A stretch of DNA of 64,000 bases from Liolophura sinensis (lineage: Eukaryota > Mollusca > Polyplacophora > Chitonida > Chitonidae). The stretch is from assembly GCF_032854445.1 (NCBI RefSeq), contig NC_088296.1, forward strand, positions 15,673,485 through 15,737,484, given 5' to 3'. Shown piece by piece: positions 28,745-41,583 of this stretch. A program made the translations under genes and the position numbers. Position 1 is the first letter of the stretch, and each line of letters starts with the position of its first letter. A model generated the notes under the pieces. It had not been told where the DNA came from, made no database searches, and saw only the letters and a program-made list of their open reading frames with translations.

Positions 28745-28862
28745 TATAGTCTGGCTGCCGTGCTTTGCCAGGTTTCCTCCTATCATAATGCCGGCTGTCA
28801 TCGTATAAGTGAAATATTCTTGAGTACGGCGTAAAACACCGATCAAATCAATAAATAAATCA
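28745..28862 (+). mobile_element. SINE A, 3' end
   Basis: GGTTTCCTCCTATCATAATG to the CAAATAAATCAA-type tail. Confidence 0.85.
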
Positions 28863-29530
28863 AATTTTCATTATATAGTGTGCCATGTTTTGCAATAAGT
28901 ATAATTCTGTTGTAAGTAAATATGGACAGAGCGTCCAGAATCTCTGGCGCTCCACGTTGGATATATGAGCAGTTGTAGCCAAGCGCAAGATAGATACATA
29001 TTTTAATTATTGACAACTTACATAGTAGCACACGATTTGAATTTCATTTCACCCATTCTCCTAGAACATATCTTGCGTCTTTCCATCATTAAAAACTGTT
29101 GGCTATTTCTCTTTGCATGATCCCATCCTTTATATACTTTCTTAGTTCCTTGGTGGTTTGTCCAAAACGTCGTTTGGGAATTAACCTTGCGATTATTAAC
29201 CTGAAACGTACACCTTGGTTAACGGCTGTATATGGTATACAGATGTGTGTTTCGACTCATGGATGTAAGATTTGCTAGTGGAAATAACATTTCAAGTTAG
29301 CTTGAAATTTTTATTGGAATTTTGATTTGCAATTCTTGTCACATAATTGTAAGACGGGTTTAGGGTTCATCGAGTTTGAAGGATTGATATATGCTGATAT
29401 AGACCATTATATTTATAATTATCTAGCACAAGAAGAAAATGTTCAGGTTATCTTAAACTATTGAACTCGAATGAACTTTGGTACTCCAAACCGTAAATGA
29501 TTGTTTCTTCGTGGCAACACATATATTTGT

Positions 29531-29692
29531 TGATCTATTAGACTGGAGTTTTACACCGTGCTCAAGAATATTTCACTTATACTGCAGTTTCCAACATTGT
29601 GGTGAAAGGAAACCTAGCAGATACCGGGGGAAACCCACGGCCATCCGCAGGTTGCTGGAAGATCTTCCCACGTACGAAGGGAGAGGAAGTTG
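29531..29692 (-). mobile_element. SINE A, 3' two thirds
   Basis: GGAGTTTTACACCGTGCTCA to CTTCCCACGTACGAAGGGAG; the target-side A/T tail is lost. Confidence 0.85.
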
Positions 29693-30184
29693 CAACAGTT
29701 ATATACCAGTTTGGGGTAACAGTTGCAGGCTTTGTTGCAGGCTTGTTTCCTCGAGACTGTGATAGCTGTATTTAGAATGAATATAGATTTTGTTTTGAAA
29801 TTTCGTAAATTTTGGCTTGGTTATCAACTGTTTAGTTCAATTCTTCATCCTGGGTCGTCACCCGAAATGAAGTCTTCGCCTCCAAAACAAGTCTGTGGGG
29901 TTTAACGTTATACATTAGAAAAAGTACCCAAAGTGAATTTACAATGTAAAATAATAAAGGAAGCTGCTGATGTTCCCTGTCACTGATTAAAGCCACTAAT
30001 ACCATCTGGGGGTCAGTTTTCTGGTCGAAGAAACTCTTTTAAAAAACACCCGACCTTAGGCAACTTACTGACCAACTTCCCACTACCACGTGTGCATGTA
30101 CAGGCATATGACCAACATGTGGCCGTTAACAAACGTTTGTCTGCCCGACGAGCGTCCTTTATCCGTGAGCTGTGACAGAATACT

Positions 30185-30830
30185 TGTAGGAGAAGAAAAC
30201 ATAAAAATGATGCCAAAATCAGATGAAAGAGCATGAAAACTTATTTGCAGATATGTTCCTTGACATTTTTTTATTTTTTTATTTATTCATTTATTTTTTT
30301 TTTTGCAGGAAAAAGCGTCTTTGAAAATGTTTTTGTATAGTGAGTATTTGGGACCACGTACCTTTTGGTATTTATCGTTGATGCGTAATACCGCTCTAAA
30401 TAAGAATGTGATGCATGTCTAATCAATTTATTTGAATGTAAATGTGTTGTTTACATCCAAACACATGCATTTCATCTTAATTATAATAATTACTATTAAT
30501 ATTACGAATATATTAAAAACATAAATATGATCAAAATTCAGGTTGAACAAATTTGTTAGCTGAAAAGACCAATTCTAGTGCAAATATATTTATTAAACAT
30601 GCACGTTTCACATCCTCATTTATAACATTATTACGCAAAGACAATATATATATACTAAAATGTGGTCCCAAAGACCCACCATACAAGCATTATTTTCAAG
30701 CCTCTTTTTCTCTTTAAAGAAAACAAAAAAAAAACGAAAAAATATTGAAGACCGCGTTTATGCTAACTTTTTGCACTCTTTCTTCGGAACTTCTAATTTT
30801 TATCTTTTCTCCACATTAATCTCTGTCCGC
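30185..30830. mobile_element. Foldback element, copy 2
   Basis: The left arm (GAAAACATAAAAATGATGCC, then GTATTTGGGACCACGTACCT) matches the reverse complement of the right arm (GAAAAGATAAAAATTAGAAG, then GTCTTTGGGACCACATTTTA). It is collinear with copy 1 at 13425-13985, including ACACATG-ATTT and TTCACATCCTCATTTATA. Confidence 0.75.
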
Positions 30831-31111
30831 ATTAAGCCAATATCCTACATGTCTTATATAACCAGTGAAAAGGGAGCGCTATATTACATCTGTATGTATG
30901 CTTTATATACCGTTTGCCTGCATTCAAGCAATTATAGACCATTGATTAGATTATTGGTTTTTTGCAGAAACAATGATATCTATAATCAATGATCTGCACG
31001 TATATGACAATCATAGACAAAGACAAAGGAAATGATTGCAGCAAAATCCCGTATACAAACATGACGAAAAAATATAAAATAGGTAATCAAAGATGATCAA
31101 TCCTTGGTCGG

Positions 31112-31345
31112 GTCATACCTAAGACCTTAAAACAGGAAGTTGTAGCTTCAGCATTAAACGGATAGTGTAATAGTATAATAGTATAATGGCTCGGGCGGCT
31201 CGGCTTACTTACCTTCGGTAAGTCGTCTCAGTGAAGCAGCACTAAATATTAGAATGGTGGAAATCCGTCGTGCAACATGGAGGCACATTACCTGCATTCT
31301 AAGGAATCCTTCGTGTTCGTATGACTGATAAACTGTGAGGAAATT
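31112..31345 (+). mobile_element. SINE family B, copy 3
   Basis: GGTCGGGTCATACCTAAGAC to GGAATCCTTCGTGTTCGTAT; the tail is truncated. Confidence 0.72.
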
Positions 31346-31685
31346 GGATGAGAACGTTAGTTATATCCTGTTCAAAGGCCGAGGGTTTATTCCAAGACGT
31401 CTTGTTTTTCCACCATAAAAGTGACCGTTGTCGAAATATTCACCAACAAACAGCGCTAATCACTGATCAGACAAATCATATCAAATCAAATCAGACAAAA
31501 TACAACACCCGTGGGCTTTGATATTACAGACTAATGTTTTACACCTGTGATTAGCCATCCAAAAAGCAATTTTTTCTGAAACGCACATGTCCATGAGATT
31601 TTAGTTGTTATTCTTGTGTAGCCTGACTGATTTGTAAGTGTCTACAGCCGATTTAAACGTACACCAAGAGACTCTTAATAACTAT

Positions 31686-31955
31686 ACCTGGGTCGAGTCA
31701 CACCTTAGACCTTAAAAGAGGAAGTTGTAACTTCCTCGCTTGACATTCAGCATGAAGGGGATAGTGCAACGACTGGTTTGACCCGTATCAGTATAATGGC
31801 TCGGGCGGGGCGGTCTCAGTGAAGCAGCACTAGACAAGAGATCGGTGAGAAACCGCCCTGGAACAAGGAGGCACATTACATGCATTCTAAGGATTCCTTC
31901 GTCGTCATACTACTAAAAAAAATTGTTAAGTACGACGTTAAACCCAAGCACTCGT
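31686..31955 (+). mobile_element. SINE family B, copy 4
   Basis: CCTGGGTCGAGTCACACCTT to AAGTACGACGTTAAACCCAA. About 340 bp after copy 3 in the same orientation. Confidence 0.75.
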
Positions 31956-31974
31956 AATAACTACAGAGAATTTA

Positions 31975-32310
31975 ATGATCGTTAGAGCGTTCACATCAAA
32001 GTTAGGATACCGGGGATCAAACCGGGTACGAGTCATAATAATTCTAAATTGTTGTTACCTCGCATTTCGCTCAGCATTGAGAGGTTAGAACAAGGAAACA
32101 TGATTGGTTACCTCGGTGTCAGTATAATGTGACTGGGTGTGGTGTCATGTCTGGTGTGTTCGGCATGATATATTTCAGTGGCGGCGGCACTTTGGCAGCG
32201 TTGGCAAATGGTCACATGTAGCCGGAGAAACACTGCCTCTCGTCAGTTTACCTCACTTTACTATTCATGTAAATGCTTAACTAAGTACGAGGTAAAACCC
32301 CAAGCATACA
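31975..32310 (+). mobile_element. SINE family C, near full length
   Basis: It begins GATCGTTAGAGCGTTCACAT, has a B-box-like GGGGATCAAACCGGG, GAGGTTAGAACAAGGAAACA and TGACTGGGTGTGGTGTCATG, and ends near AAGTACGAGGTAAAACCCCA. Confidence 0.72.
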
Positions 32311-32709
32311 TATACGTATATAGGGGAGTCTCAAAACGTGTAACCCTGTTATTAACAGAATGTTAAAAACTGATTCGAGTTTCCGGTGAGAAACAAACGG
32401 AATTTTTGACTTGAGTTTAATAAATTTGATACTACAGGATCACTTGTTAGAGATTCCGTTTATCCCATTATGCCTGAAATAAAGTCTCGTGCACGGAATT
32501 CAAAACTGCTATATAGTCCAGCAGCAATGCATGTAGAATGCCTTCATATATGCATGTACTTATGAAACTTAACTCAGAGCACATTGGTATTTTCCTCGCC
32601 ACGATGTCTTCGGAATGAAACATCATTGTGTCCTTATAATGAAGTTAAAAATCCCTTTCGCCGGTTTTTAGGGGACGTTTAAGTTACTTAATTTTTAAAC
32701 ATTTAACTG

Positions 32710-32805
32710 AGATAAATTGACACGAGGCTGGATTTCACGTTACGTATGTCCATTTGTCAACTATCACTCTGTCGTCGCTGTTCTGGTTGTACATGCATGT
32801 CTGAC
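32710..32805. repeat. Dispersed repeat D, copy 2
   Basis: AAATTGACACGAGGCTGGAT to GTCGTCGCTGTTCTGGTTG, same orientation as 17890-18000. Confidence 0.55.
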
Positions 32806-34224
32806 TGCAAGTCAGGCCTGATCCAGAAATTTTTAAACCTTACCGCACCAACGTGAAGAAAGCCTCTTGTAGTAACAGCAATCGGATAGGAGCTAGAATC
32901 TATATGTCAACAAAACTGCACAAGGCAATGATGCTGGTTATTTCCTAATTATATGGTCCTTTAAAAGCCAGATCCGCTGTGTCTTATGGGCGACATATGT
33001 TATCAATATTGTCCACTTTACCTAGCAATCCACACATTTGACGGCATTTAAGTTAATGAAAAAAGTTTGAAAACAATTACATACCGGTACATGATACAGT
33101 TTCAATGGCCTTTCTTCAGGTGCTTATTCCATTTTTACACGTGTTATCCCTCAAGGAGATACGTAGTCCAAGTACCATTCAGTCCCGTGGCATGTTGACG
33201 CCATGCCAAATGCCATCAGAATGGTGTTTTAGTGAGACAGCATGATAAACACATAAACGGCATTATGGGACCGGACTCATCGAGTTCAAATAATGGTCGA
33301 AATGCTGTTGATAGCGACCATGCAATCGAGAGAACAAACTCGTATACGGTTGCTTTTGCACACGTTCACGCTACTTACACCGTAAATGTTTGAATTGTGA
33401 ATTAAAATCATAAGTAAATTATTTTTAAAAGAATTGTTATGTTTTCAATTGAGATTTTGTTCGGGAACATCCGAGTTAGGTCGTTGGGTGCTATTCACAC
33501 ACACGTCTAAACGCGTGTAGGCCTGCGTAAATAAACAACAACCACCGATTAAAAATGATCGAGGGGTAGATCAACTCAGTGGAGGCGATATAGCCTTCGT
33601 TGGAGCAAACACCACTCTGTTCAACTGCATGACCTATAGCAATGCAAATACCGTGTCCTTGATTCTTTGATCAAACTGCCAAAAGAAAAATGCTTCGATG
33701 CATTAGTACAGTAAGGCATATACCTGAACATCCGCACTCACTGAGAACCGCCACACATGGAATATGTTGAGGTTCACGAGGAGAGAGTGTGCGTAAAACG
33801 TCATCGCGAGGTTACAATATGGCGTGAGATTTATGGTTCATTGAATTTCCAATAAACAAAGATGATAAACACTCCGGAAGTGTTGCCTTCCCAATACATG
33901 TACATACACATTATCGGTTTGGACACCACTGTAAGCACATGGTGCAAGACAGCATAGACACAAGCAGAGCACCATAAACATTGCCCTATAAATTGGTTGC
34001 AAACAGCGCAAATTTAATCTGTAAATTGTAATAGCTAAAGCCATATGCCAATTTTCATTTCAGTAAGACTTAAAATTTACGAAAAAAAAGTCAGCAAACT
34101 GTACAAAAAAAAACTGTCGAATATTTATTTTCCCGACGGACAAACTAAATGTTTAGACTTATAGCTCGGTTTCTACATTTTATTGGACCAAACATTCACC
34201 TCACTGTAGAATATACCGTTTGAG

Positions 34225-34472
34225 GGGCGTCCGTGGCCAAGGAGCATGGATAACGCGCCAGCCTTTCACCAATGCGGTCGATGTGAGTTCAAGTCCAGTT
34301 CACGCTGGGCTGGCTTCCTCTCCGGCCGTACGTGAGAAGGTTCGGTCGTGTGTTTTCCCCGGCCTATGGCCGGTTTCCTCATATCATAATGCTGGCTGGC
34401 GTCGCATAAGTGGGGTATTCTTGTGTACGGCGCATAACACCAATCAAATAAATAAATAAATAAATAAATAAT
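34225..34472 (+). mobile_element. SINE A, full length
   Basis: From GGGGCGTCCGTGGCCAAGGA to AAATAAATAAATAAATAAAT, with a small duplication (GCTGGGCTGGCTTCC) in the body. Confidence 0.93.
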
Positions 34473-34779
34473 CCGTTTGAACAGGTTATAATCTGTGTAA
34501 TTAGGACCAACCTGAATATCTATAGACACAGAACGCATGGAGGTTTCACGTATTTTCTGTTGAAATAATGCTTGTTCTACGTTTTTATCTGTTGAATTCA
34601 TAGGCTATCCTCGTCGTATTTGTTGAAATCAGGGATGTTTCGCGCGTCATATGTTAAATTCACACTGAGGTGTAATAGGTGTTTCACGTGGTATATAGGT
34701 ATATCGCCATGCAAGTTTATGTGAAGTTTATGGGCTCTGTGAAGTTTATGGGCGCTGATTATCATCATTTGTTGAATTC

Positions 34780-35415
34780 TTCGATTCCACGTTTTTGAAT
34801 TCATAGGTGATGCATGTAACATCTGTTAAATTCTTCGGTGATCCACGTAACACCTGTTGAATTCTTGAGTGATCCACGTAACACCTTGTACATTGGTGAT
34901 GTACGTAATATCTGTTGAATTCATTGGTGATCCACGAAACATCTGTTAAATTCTCCGGTGATCCACGTAACACCTGTTGAATTTATTGGTGATCCACGTA
35001 ACACCTCTTGAATTCATTGGTGATGTACGTAATATCTGTTGAATTCATTGGTGATGCAAGTAACATCTCCTGAATTCATTGGTGATCCACGAAACATCTG
35101 TTAAATTCTCCGGTGATCCACGTAACATCTGTTGAATTCTTCGGTCATCCACGTAACACGTGTTGAATTCATTTGTGATGCACTTAACATCTGCTGAATT
35201 CACTGGTGATCCACGTAACATCTGTTGAATTCATTGGTGATCCACGTAGCATCTGTTTAATTCATTGGTGATCCACGTAACATTTGCTGAATTTTATTGG
35301 TAATCCACGAAACATCAGTTAATTTCTTCGGTGATGCACGTAACATCTATTGAGTTCATTGGTGATGCACGTAATATCTGCTGAATTCACTGGTGATCCA
35401 CGATTAACAATGCAC
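34780..35415. repeat. Ragged 31-bp array, about 20 copies
   Basis: The core unit is GTTGAATTCATTGGTGATCC, then ACGTAACATCT. GATCCACG alternates with GATGCACG or GATGTACG. Looser copies extend to about 34600 and 35560. Confidence 0.9.
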
Positions 35416-35635
35416 AGGTGTTCTACATATCCATTTAACGTGGTTGTTTCACGTAAGTATACATCATCTGTGGAATTAATGGTTCTTTGAGCGAGGCCTA
35501 TCACGTATGGAATTACTGGGTGTTCCATGATATAGCATTTATTGAATGTATATTGAATTTACCCATTCCACATATGATCCGCATGTGTTTTATTTTAATT
35601 CATCTACGTATTCTCTTTGGAATTTATCAGTGTCG

Positions 35636-35812
35636 TACAACGACTGGTTGACCCATATCAGTGTAATGGCTCAGTGAAGCAACTAGATAAAAGAGCAGTG
35701 GAAACCAGCCTGCAACAAGGAGGCAAAATACATGCACTCTAAGGAGTCCTCCGTTGTCATAACAAAATTGTACGACATTAAAACCCCACTCACTCACTCA
35801 CTCTAGCATCTT
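35636..35812 (+). mobile_element. SINE family B, 3' half (copy 5)
   Basis: ACAACGACTGGTTGACCCAT to the CACTCACTCACTCACTC tail, confirming the tail of this family. Confidence 0.78.
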
Positions 35813-36855
35813 TTGGGGTAGGGTATACAGGATAATATGCCGGGACTTCTTAAGGTCATGGTATAGTGGATAAACTTCGCAGCACTGCCATTTTCAGAGA
35901 AATGTAAATGATTTGCCTACACCACTACACTAAAAAAATAATAATGGGTTAATTTTTTCAATAGAAAGTCTATTGCCTGATTCTATTATACTATTGTATG
36001 CTTTACTATGACCTCATACAGACCAGCGCAGAATTTGACGTCTTCTATGTCGTGACTTAGCATTCGGGTTATGCGTTGGTCGACTCTATTCCACTAGTCA
36101 TACATAAAAGGAAGAATGATATTTAAAAAAATACTTTTCTCTACAAAGGGACATATCTTGTCTATGTATATTACCCCCCGTTTCTGACAGAGTGCGGTGG
36201 ATCGGACATCCATTTTCGTCTTTTTGATTTCACAACGCGTTATCCCGCCTGCCGACACCCTCCCTCTCGACCCTCTGGTTCCCTTCTCCACTGTCCTCAT
36301 TTCGGCAAGATCATCATATTCTTTAATGCACCGTGAAAGGCAATTGGGGAGGAAAATTGAGTGCACGAGTCGTACTGAATGAACATATAGCTTTTTATAG
36401 CCTATACAGGTAGGACATGAACAACAGGTGTAACTAGGCACACAATGGAGCTTACCTGGCTGAGAAAAAGGTAGACCTTCAAACTAAGGTACACAGTGTT
36501 TCCGCTCCCCCGTGATCGGATGTGCATTTAACGTGCTTAACACTGGAATTATACCTGTCCGTTGATTGTCCTAGATTTCCCACACATCCAGGTAAGTTGT
36601 GAATTTATACTACCTGCTCATTAGCAGATGACATAAGTTGGTTAGGTCCATGATGAAAAAAGCTAAAAAATGAAGTGTCAAATCAAGACTATATAAAATT
36701 GCCTAATTAGGCCTACATGTCGTAAACTGAAATTAAGTTCACATCTTTAAAGCTATAGCTATATATGACATCTACGATTTGAGTTTATTAGTTATTTCGG
36801 CAAATATATTAAATATGTTTGAAGAATCTTTCACTGAATTTTGTTAGTTCCAGTA

Positions 36856-37034
<179 letters not shown>

Positions 37035-37826
37035 TTCTTAGAATGTTAACTGAAATACATATACCTACTAATGTTCACGCGTTGCCTACACACCTAGACC
37101 CTATATACCCTACATTGAAAGGAAACAGGAGATGTACCATGTTTTCAAAAGTTGAAATGTCTTTATGGAACGAAAGAAAAAAAAAAGAAAGAAAGAAAGA
37201 AAGACAACCAGATGTATTTGTGAGGAAAAAGCTTCAATCAACTGTATTTAACGAATGCAAATAAGTTCAGATGTATTTATCGAAACAAAAGAACAAATGT
37301 CTTCACAGGACAATCACAGGATAGAAAGGCAATCAGACGTATTTATCTCGTAAAAAGACAAACAAATGTCTTTATTTAATCCAGCCAAAAAGAGAGTTAA
37401 AGATCTTCATTACACAAATGTATTTATCATGACTGACAAATGTATGCGACGGACGAAAAGTCAATACGATGTTTTCATTGGACAAAAAACAGTCAAATGT
37501 TTTCATTGAGAGAAATTAGCATACTTATTTGACATAGAGATAAGTAATGTTTCAACCGCCGTAAGGCCAATAAGTCACATGTCTTCATTGCACATGTCTT
37601 CAAGACAGTCCGATGTATAATCAGATAAAATGATAAAGAGTAACCATCGGAAACAAACATGAATTGAAATGGCGATCAGACGATTAAAAAAATACAAGAT
37701 CTCTCTGAACATCCAAAACAAGGACAAATTTAATGTCAGCATTGCCTAGACAGATCTATAAATTTCATTATTACAGACTGAAAAAGAATGAATTTCTTTG
37801 CTCACACTATCCCTTTTTCAATCGTA

Positions 37827-37978
37827 TTGGTACGTGGGAAGGTCTGCAGCAACCTGCGGATGGTCGTGGGTTTCTCCCGGGCTCTGCCCGGTTTCCTCCT
37901 ACCATAATGCTGGCCGCCGTCGTGTAAGTGAAATATTCTTGAGTACGGGCTAAAACACCAATCAAATAAATAAAAGAA
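37827..37978 (+). mobile_element. SINE A, 3' half
   Basis: GGTACGTGGGAAGGTCTGCA to CACCAATCAAATAAATAAA. Confidence 0.9.
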
Positions 37979-38449
37979 ATCAACCGTATTGCGACGAACT
38001 GAAGTAACGACTGCATGCTATCGAATGTATAGTATAATAAGGCATCTGACGCGCTGTGAATAAGCTGATATATAGACTGTCTATAAATGCATGATTTGAC
38101 CAGCTCATACACACTATAAATACATAAGATAATCAAAAGTAATTATATTAAGTACTATTTACAAGTACACGTACAATGTACTCATATAATTAGTAAAAAT
38201 GTCGAATGTCATGTTGTGTGTATATATAGGCTATATCTGTTCTCAGCGTGGATAAAAAATGTCACATTCACCATTATTTTTTGTTTGTCGTGGGTAATGA
38301 CACGGCCTTATGCAAACCGAGAAAAATAGTTTCGTTTAAGGTTAAGTTAATATGATAAACATTGGCCTTGAAAAAAACTTGTTATACATAATCGTTAAGG
38401 AGTCTGTCGGTCACGCTATAATTATGATAATTAGGTCTGTAAAGCCCCA

Positions 38450-38690
38450 TCCAGACTATCCAACATCACTCAACTTTTGTTGACTCAACAAGAGTCAGCT
38501 TGAAGTTGAGTCGACAAGTAGAGCGTGTTGAGCAGTCTGGAGGGGTTCTTCAATTTCGATCAACAAGACTCAGCACCATCCAACATTGTTGAATGGGAAA
38601 TGTGAATGTGTATGTTTGGTCAACAAGTTGAGTCAAGTTGAGTGAAAGTAGCCAGTCAGCGGGCGTGTAGAAGTAACGTGAAGTGACCTG
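38450..38690. repeat. CAAC/GTTG-rich interspersed element, possible DNA-transposon remnant
   Basis: It opens CCCCATCCAGACTATCCAAC and has CAGTCTGGAGGGG inverted inside, with many TTGACTCAACAAG and GTTGAGTC words in both orientations. Class not determined. Confidence 0.4.
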
Positions 38691-40458
38691 GGGAAAATGG
38701 CGAGATAGAGATAGTTTCGATGATACAGGAGTATAGAAAATACCTTTGCCTGTACAACACTCTCTAAAGATTACAATGACAGGGACAAAAGAAAATCACT
38801 GTGGCTCATGCATTGGAGAGAAGGATGGAAATTTCCCTCCAATTTATCGAAAGTTTGGTTAAAAAACACAGCTCGAGCTGACCAATCAAACAGCACAGAA
38901 TTATGCTGAACTTTTGTTTTGGTTGACAAGGTCACAGAGGTCTACAAGCGACATAATCCGCCATTTCTCCATCTCTGTCATTACCATTCTGAGACTATCC
39001 ACTGCAATATCTCAATCAAATAAAGCCTTGAACTCAAATTTATCGTATTTAGGCGTGAGTCATGCATGTACGAATGTCATGCTTGACAAACCTAAAATAT
39101 CTTTGATTATAGCAGGGATCAGGTGCATGACGTCATGCAGCGGAAACAGATGCGTACTCGGGCTGTGGATATAACTCGAGTCTGATTGGCTGATGACATT
39201 CATAATGAAAAATGTTAATTTCACGTCAAGATTATGTTAGATTACAATGTTTTGTGAGCATTTTGTGAGCAAGTGTTACATTTCGAACATTTCAGGAAGT
39301 ATTAACTTAACATTATTCTTTCTTCTCCGCCAGTGTCACCAGATGTTACGATTTAACATTATTAAACTTACATATTTGAAAATTTCAGTTTTAGCAGTGT
39401 ATGACCATGGAGAATGCATGGTGTCAACACGTCAGTACGCATACCCTCATTCTATAGCTTCTATAGCACGCGTGTGTCAACTTTAACTATCTTATACTGG
39501 AATATGTTATCTCCTCACTTAATAGAAATACGGCCCCGTAGGCCTATTCTTATTCGGCTACTTCAAGAATTCGGTACAGATACATTTACAGTATTTCAAA
39601 GAAGAATGAATAGAATTACCCCCACACATATATATCTCGCTAAGGTTTAATTATATCTGTGTGGGTCATATCGCAAGCAGTCGATTATTGCATGTATACA
39701 GGCCTATGACATGAATAACAAACGTATATTTGACCAAAATCAGTTGATATTCTATCAAACCACTCAAATGAATGCATGCAAATGTTTGAAAGGTCATGCA
39801 ATGTAGCTCGCTTTGATGGAGACATGGCTATGAATTGCCGCATAGACTTTGATGTCTTCTCCAACGTTACTGGGCTACAGGTAATATTTACACCTGAATG
39901 GTGAACGATTGAACATAAATACATGTAAATGTATATTAAAAGACCGTGTACATAAAATACCACCATTTTCTGCGCGCGCTATATGTATTGTATGACGTTA
40001 AAAGAGTTTTAAAGTTTATAATTTCCATTATGAAGTATGGATGTATTCCATAAATACATAGATAAAGACGTCATAAGCAGTACAGTCGCGTTTTTCTATT
40101 TAGAATACTTCGTTCGTGAGTTTGGTCGCAACATCAAACATTCGTACAGACGTGACGTTGATTGCAATGTTAACACAACGCCCAGGATCTAACAAATGCT
40201 ACAATGCGAGACATACTGTATTCGCGCCACTTTTTTTTTCCTTTGCTTTTTCGCCAACCTTAAAGTGTGGATTATTCGATGGCGACGTTTTGAGTATTTT
40301 AATGCTGGCCAATGGTGTTGGTAAATCACGTCACCAATTCCCTTTTTTCCACCGTTATATTATTGATTAAATCGATGACCGTCTATAAAATACCTTTACG
40401 ACATTGCTGAATGTCGATGTTGTATTGTTATATTGTAGACCTATAAAGAAGGATCTAT

Positions 40459-40550
40459 ATAGTTTGGGTCTACAAACTCTGTGTCCAAGGCCGGGATTGA
40501 ACTCATAACCCTATGGGTCAGCGTAGTATAAATCAGAACAACGACAGGAA
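40459..40550 (-). repeat. Repeat E, copy 1 (tRNA-like B box)
   Basis: GGGTCTACAAACTCTGTGTC, then CAAGGCCGGGATTGAACTCA. On the minus strand the B-box-like GAGTTCAATCCCGG suggests a SINE head. Confidence 0.5.
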
Positions 40551-40574
40551 CCTCACACCACAATGTAGTCATTC

Positions 40575-40745
40575 TGAATTCAAGTCTAGCTCATGCTGGC
40601 TCCCTCTCCTGCCGTATACGTGGGAAGGTGTTGCAGAAACCTGCGGATGTTTGTAGGTTTCCCTCGGGCAGTGCTCGGTTTCCATTCTGCACCATAATGC
40701 AGATTTTTTGCTTATATACAATGGCGGTCATTTTCATGAGTGGTG
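40575..40745 (+). mobile_element. SINE A, degraded copy
   Basis: CTGAATTCAAGTCTAGCTCA, ACGTGGGAAGGTGTTGCAGA, then GGTTTCCATTCTGCACCATA. Confidence 0.7.
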
Positions 40746-40894
40746 GAACCTGCGAAGTGAATAACTTTCGCAAGCTTCTGACAAACTTCCCCACGTGTAA
40801 GATACAGATCGACTTTGCTGGAAGGAATGCTGTCTTCAGTGAGCCTAAGCCAACACAGACTATTGTCATTACGAACAACGTGAGAGTGGGGAGG

Positions 40895-40950
40895 CGGGGT
40901 TGGGTCTACAAACTCCGTGTCCAAGGCCGGGATTGAACTCACCCTCGGCT
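40895..40950 (-). repeat. Repeat E, copy 2
   Basis: GGTTGGGTCTACAAACTCCG, then GTCCAAGGCCGGGATTGAAC. About 430 bp from copy 1, same orientation. Confidence 0.5.
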
Positions 40951-41583
40951 GCCGCTTTCATACCCCAATAAACCGATACATAAAGAAGCCCAAATTTAGA
41001 TGGCTGCATATTTTGTAAGGTCACAAATGTAACATGGTCTATAGGCGCGGTCTGTATTGCACTTTTGTATCAAGACAACGCCCTTTCACCGTGACATTGT
41101 GAGAATAAAACACGGTTAGGTGGGTGGATAATTGTCATTTTCCTGTCAGACACGATTCCCAGGATAAACCATTCAGGTGTGTACTTTTCTATGTAAATGT
41201 ACGAGTTTAACCCGGCTTGTCAACATGGCAGTGTAACAAAGATAGTACGCCGCTTTTTTTTATATACAGTTAATTTTAACATTTATTAAAATCTCATAAC
41301 TGAAAGAAAAATATTATAACTTTTAATTGCAAACTTGTTTAACGAATTGTTTTTTCCCTAGTTCTGTTTTTAGGATGTCTAGGATCGGAGAAGTAATGAA
41401 TTTAATTAGTTTTTGTTGACATTGTAACTAGCATTTTAATTAACTTTCTTTTAGAGGACCAAATCAGGTCAAATCAGCCTTAATGTCATTTTCCTATTTG
41501 GGATTTTCACATTGGAATTGGCCAATACAGTCATTTCATATTATATAGCATCACGTCAGCTTCATTGTGAATTTATTGTGTAT

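Noticed and set aside
30660-30992. 110-codon plus-strand open frame
   Set aside because: Mostly within the right arm of the foldback element; AT-rich with no domain.
36094-36441. 115-codon minus-strand open frame with Arg/Gly-rich part
   Set aside because: No recognisable domain and no supporting splice sites or neighbours; possibly a decayed repeat.
40628-40936. 102-codon plus-strand open frame
   Set aside because: Begins in a degraded SINE and ends in repeat E; no family match.
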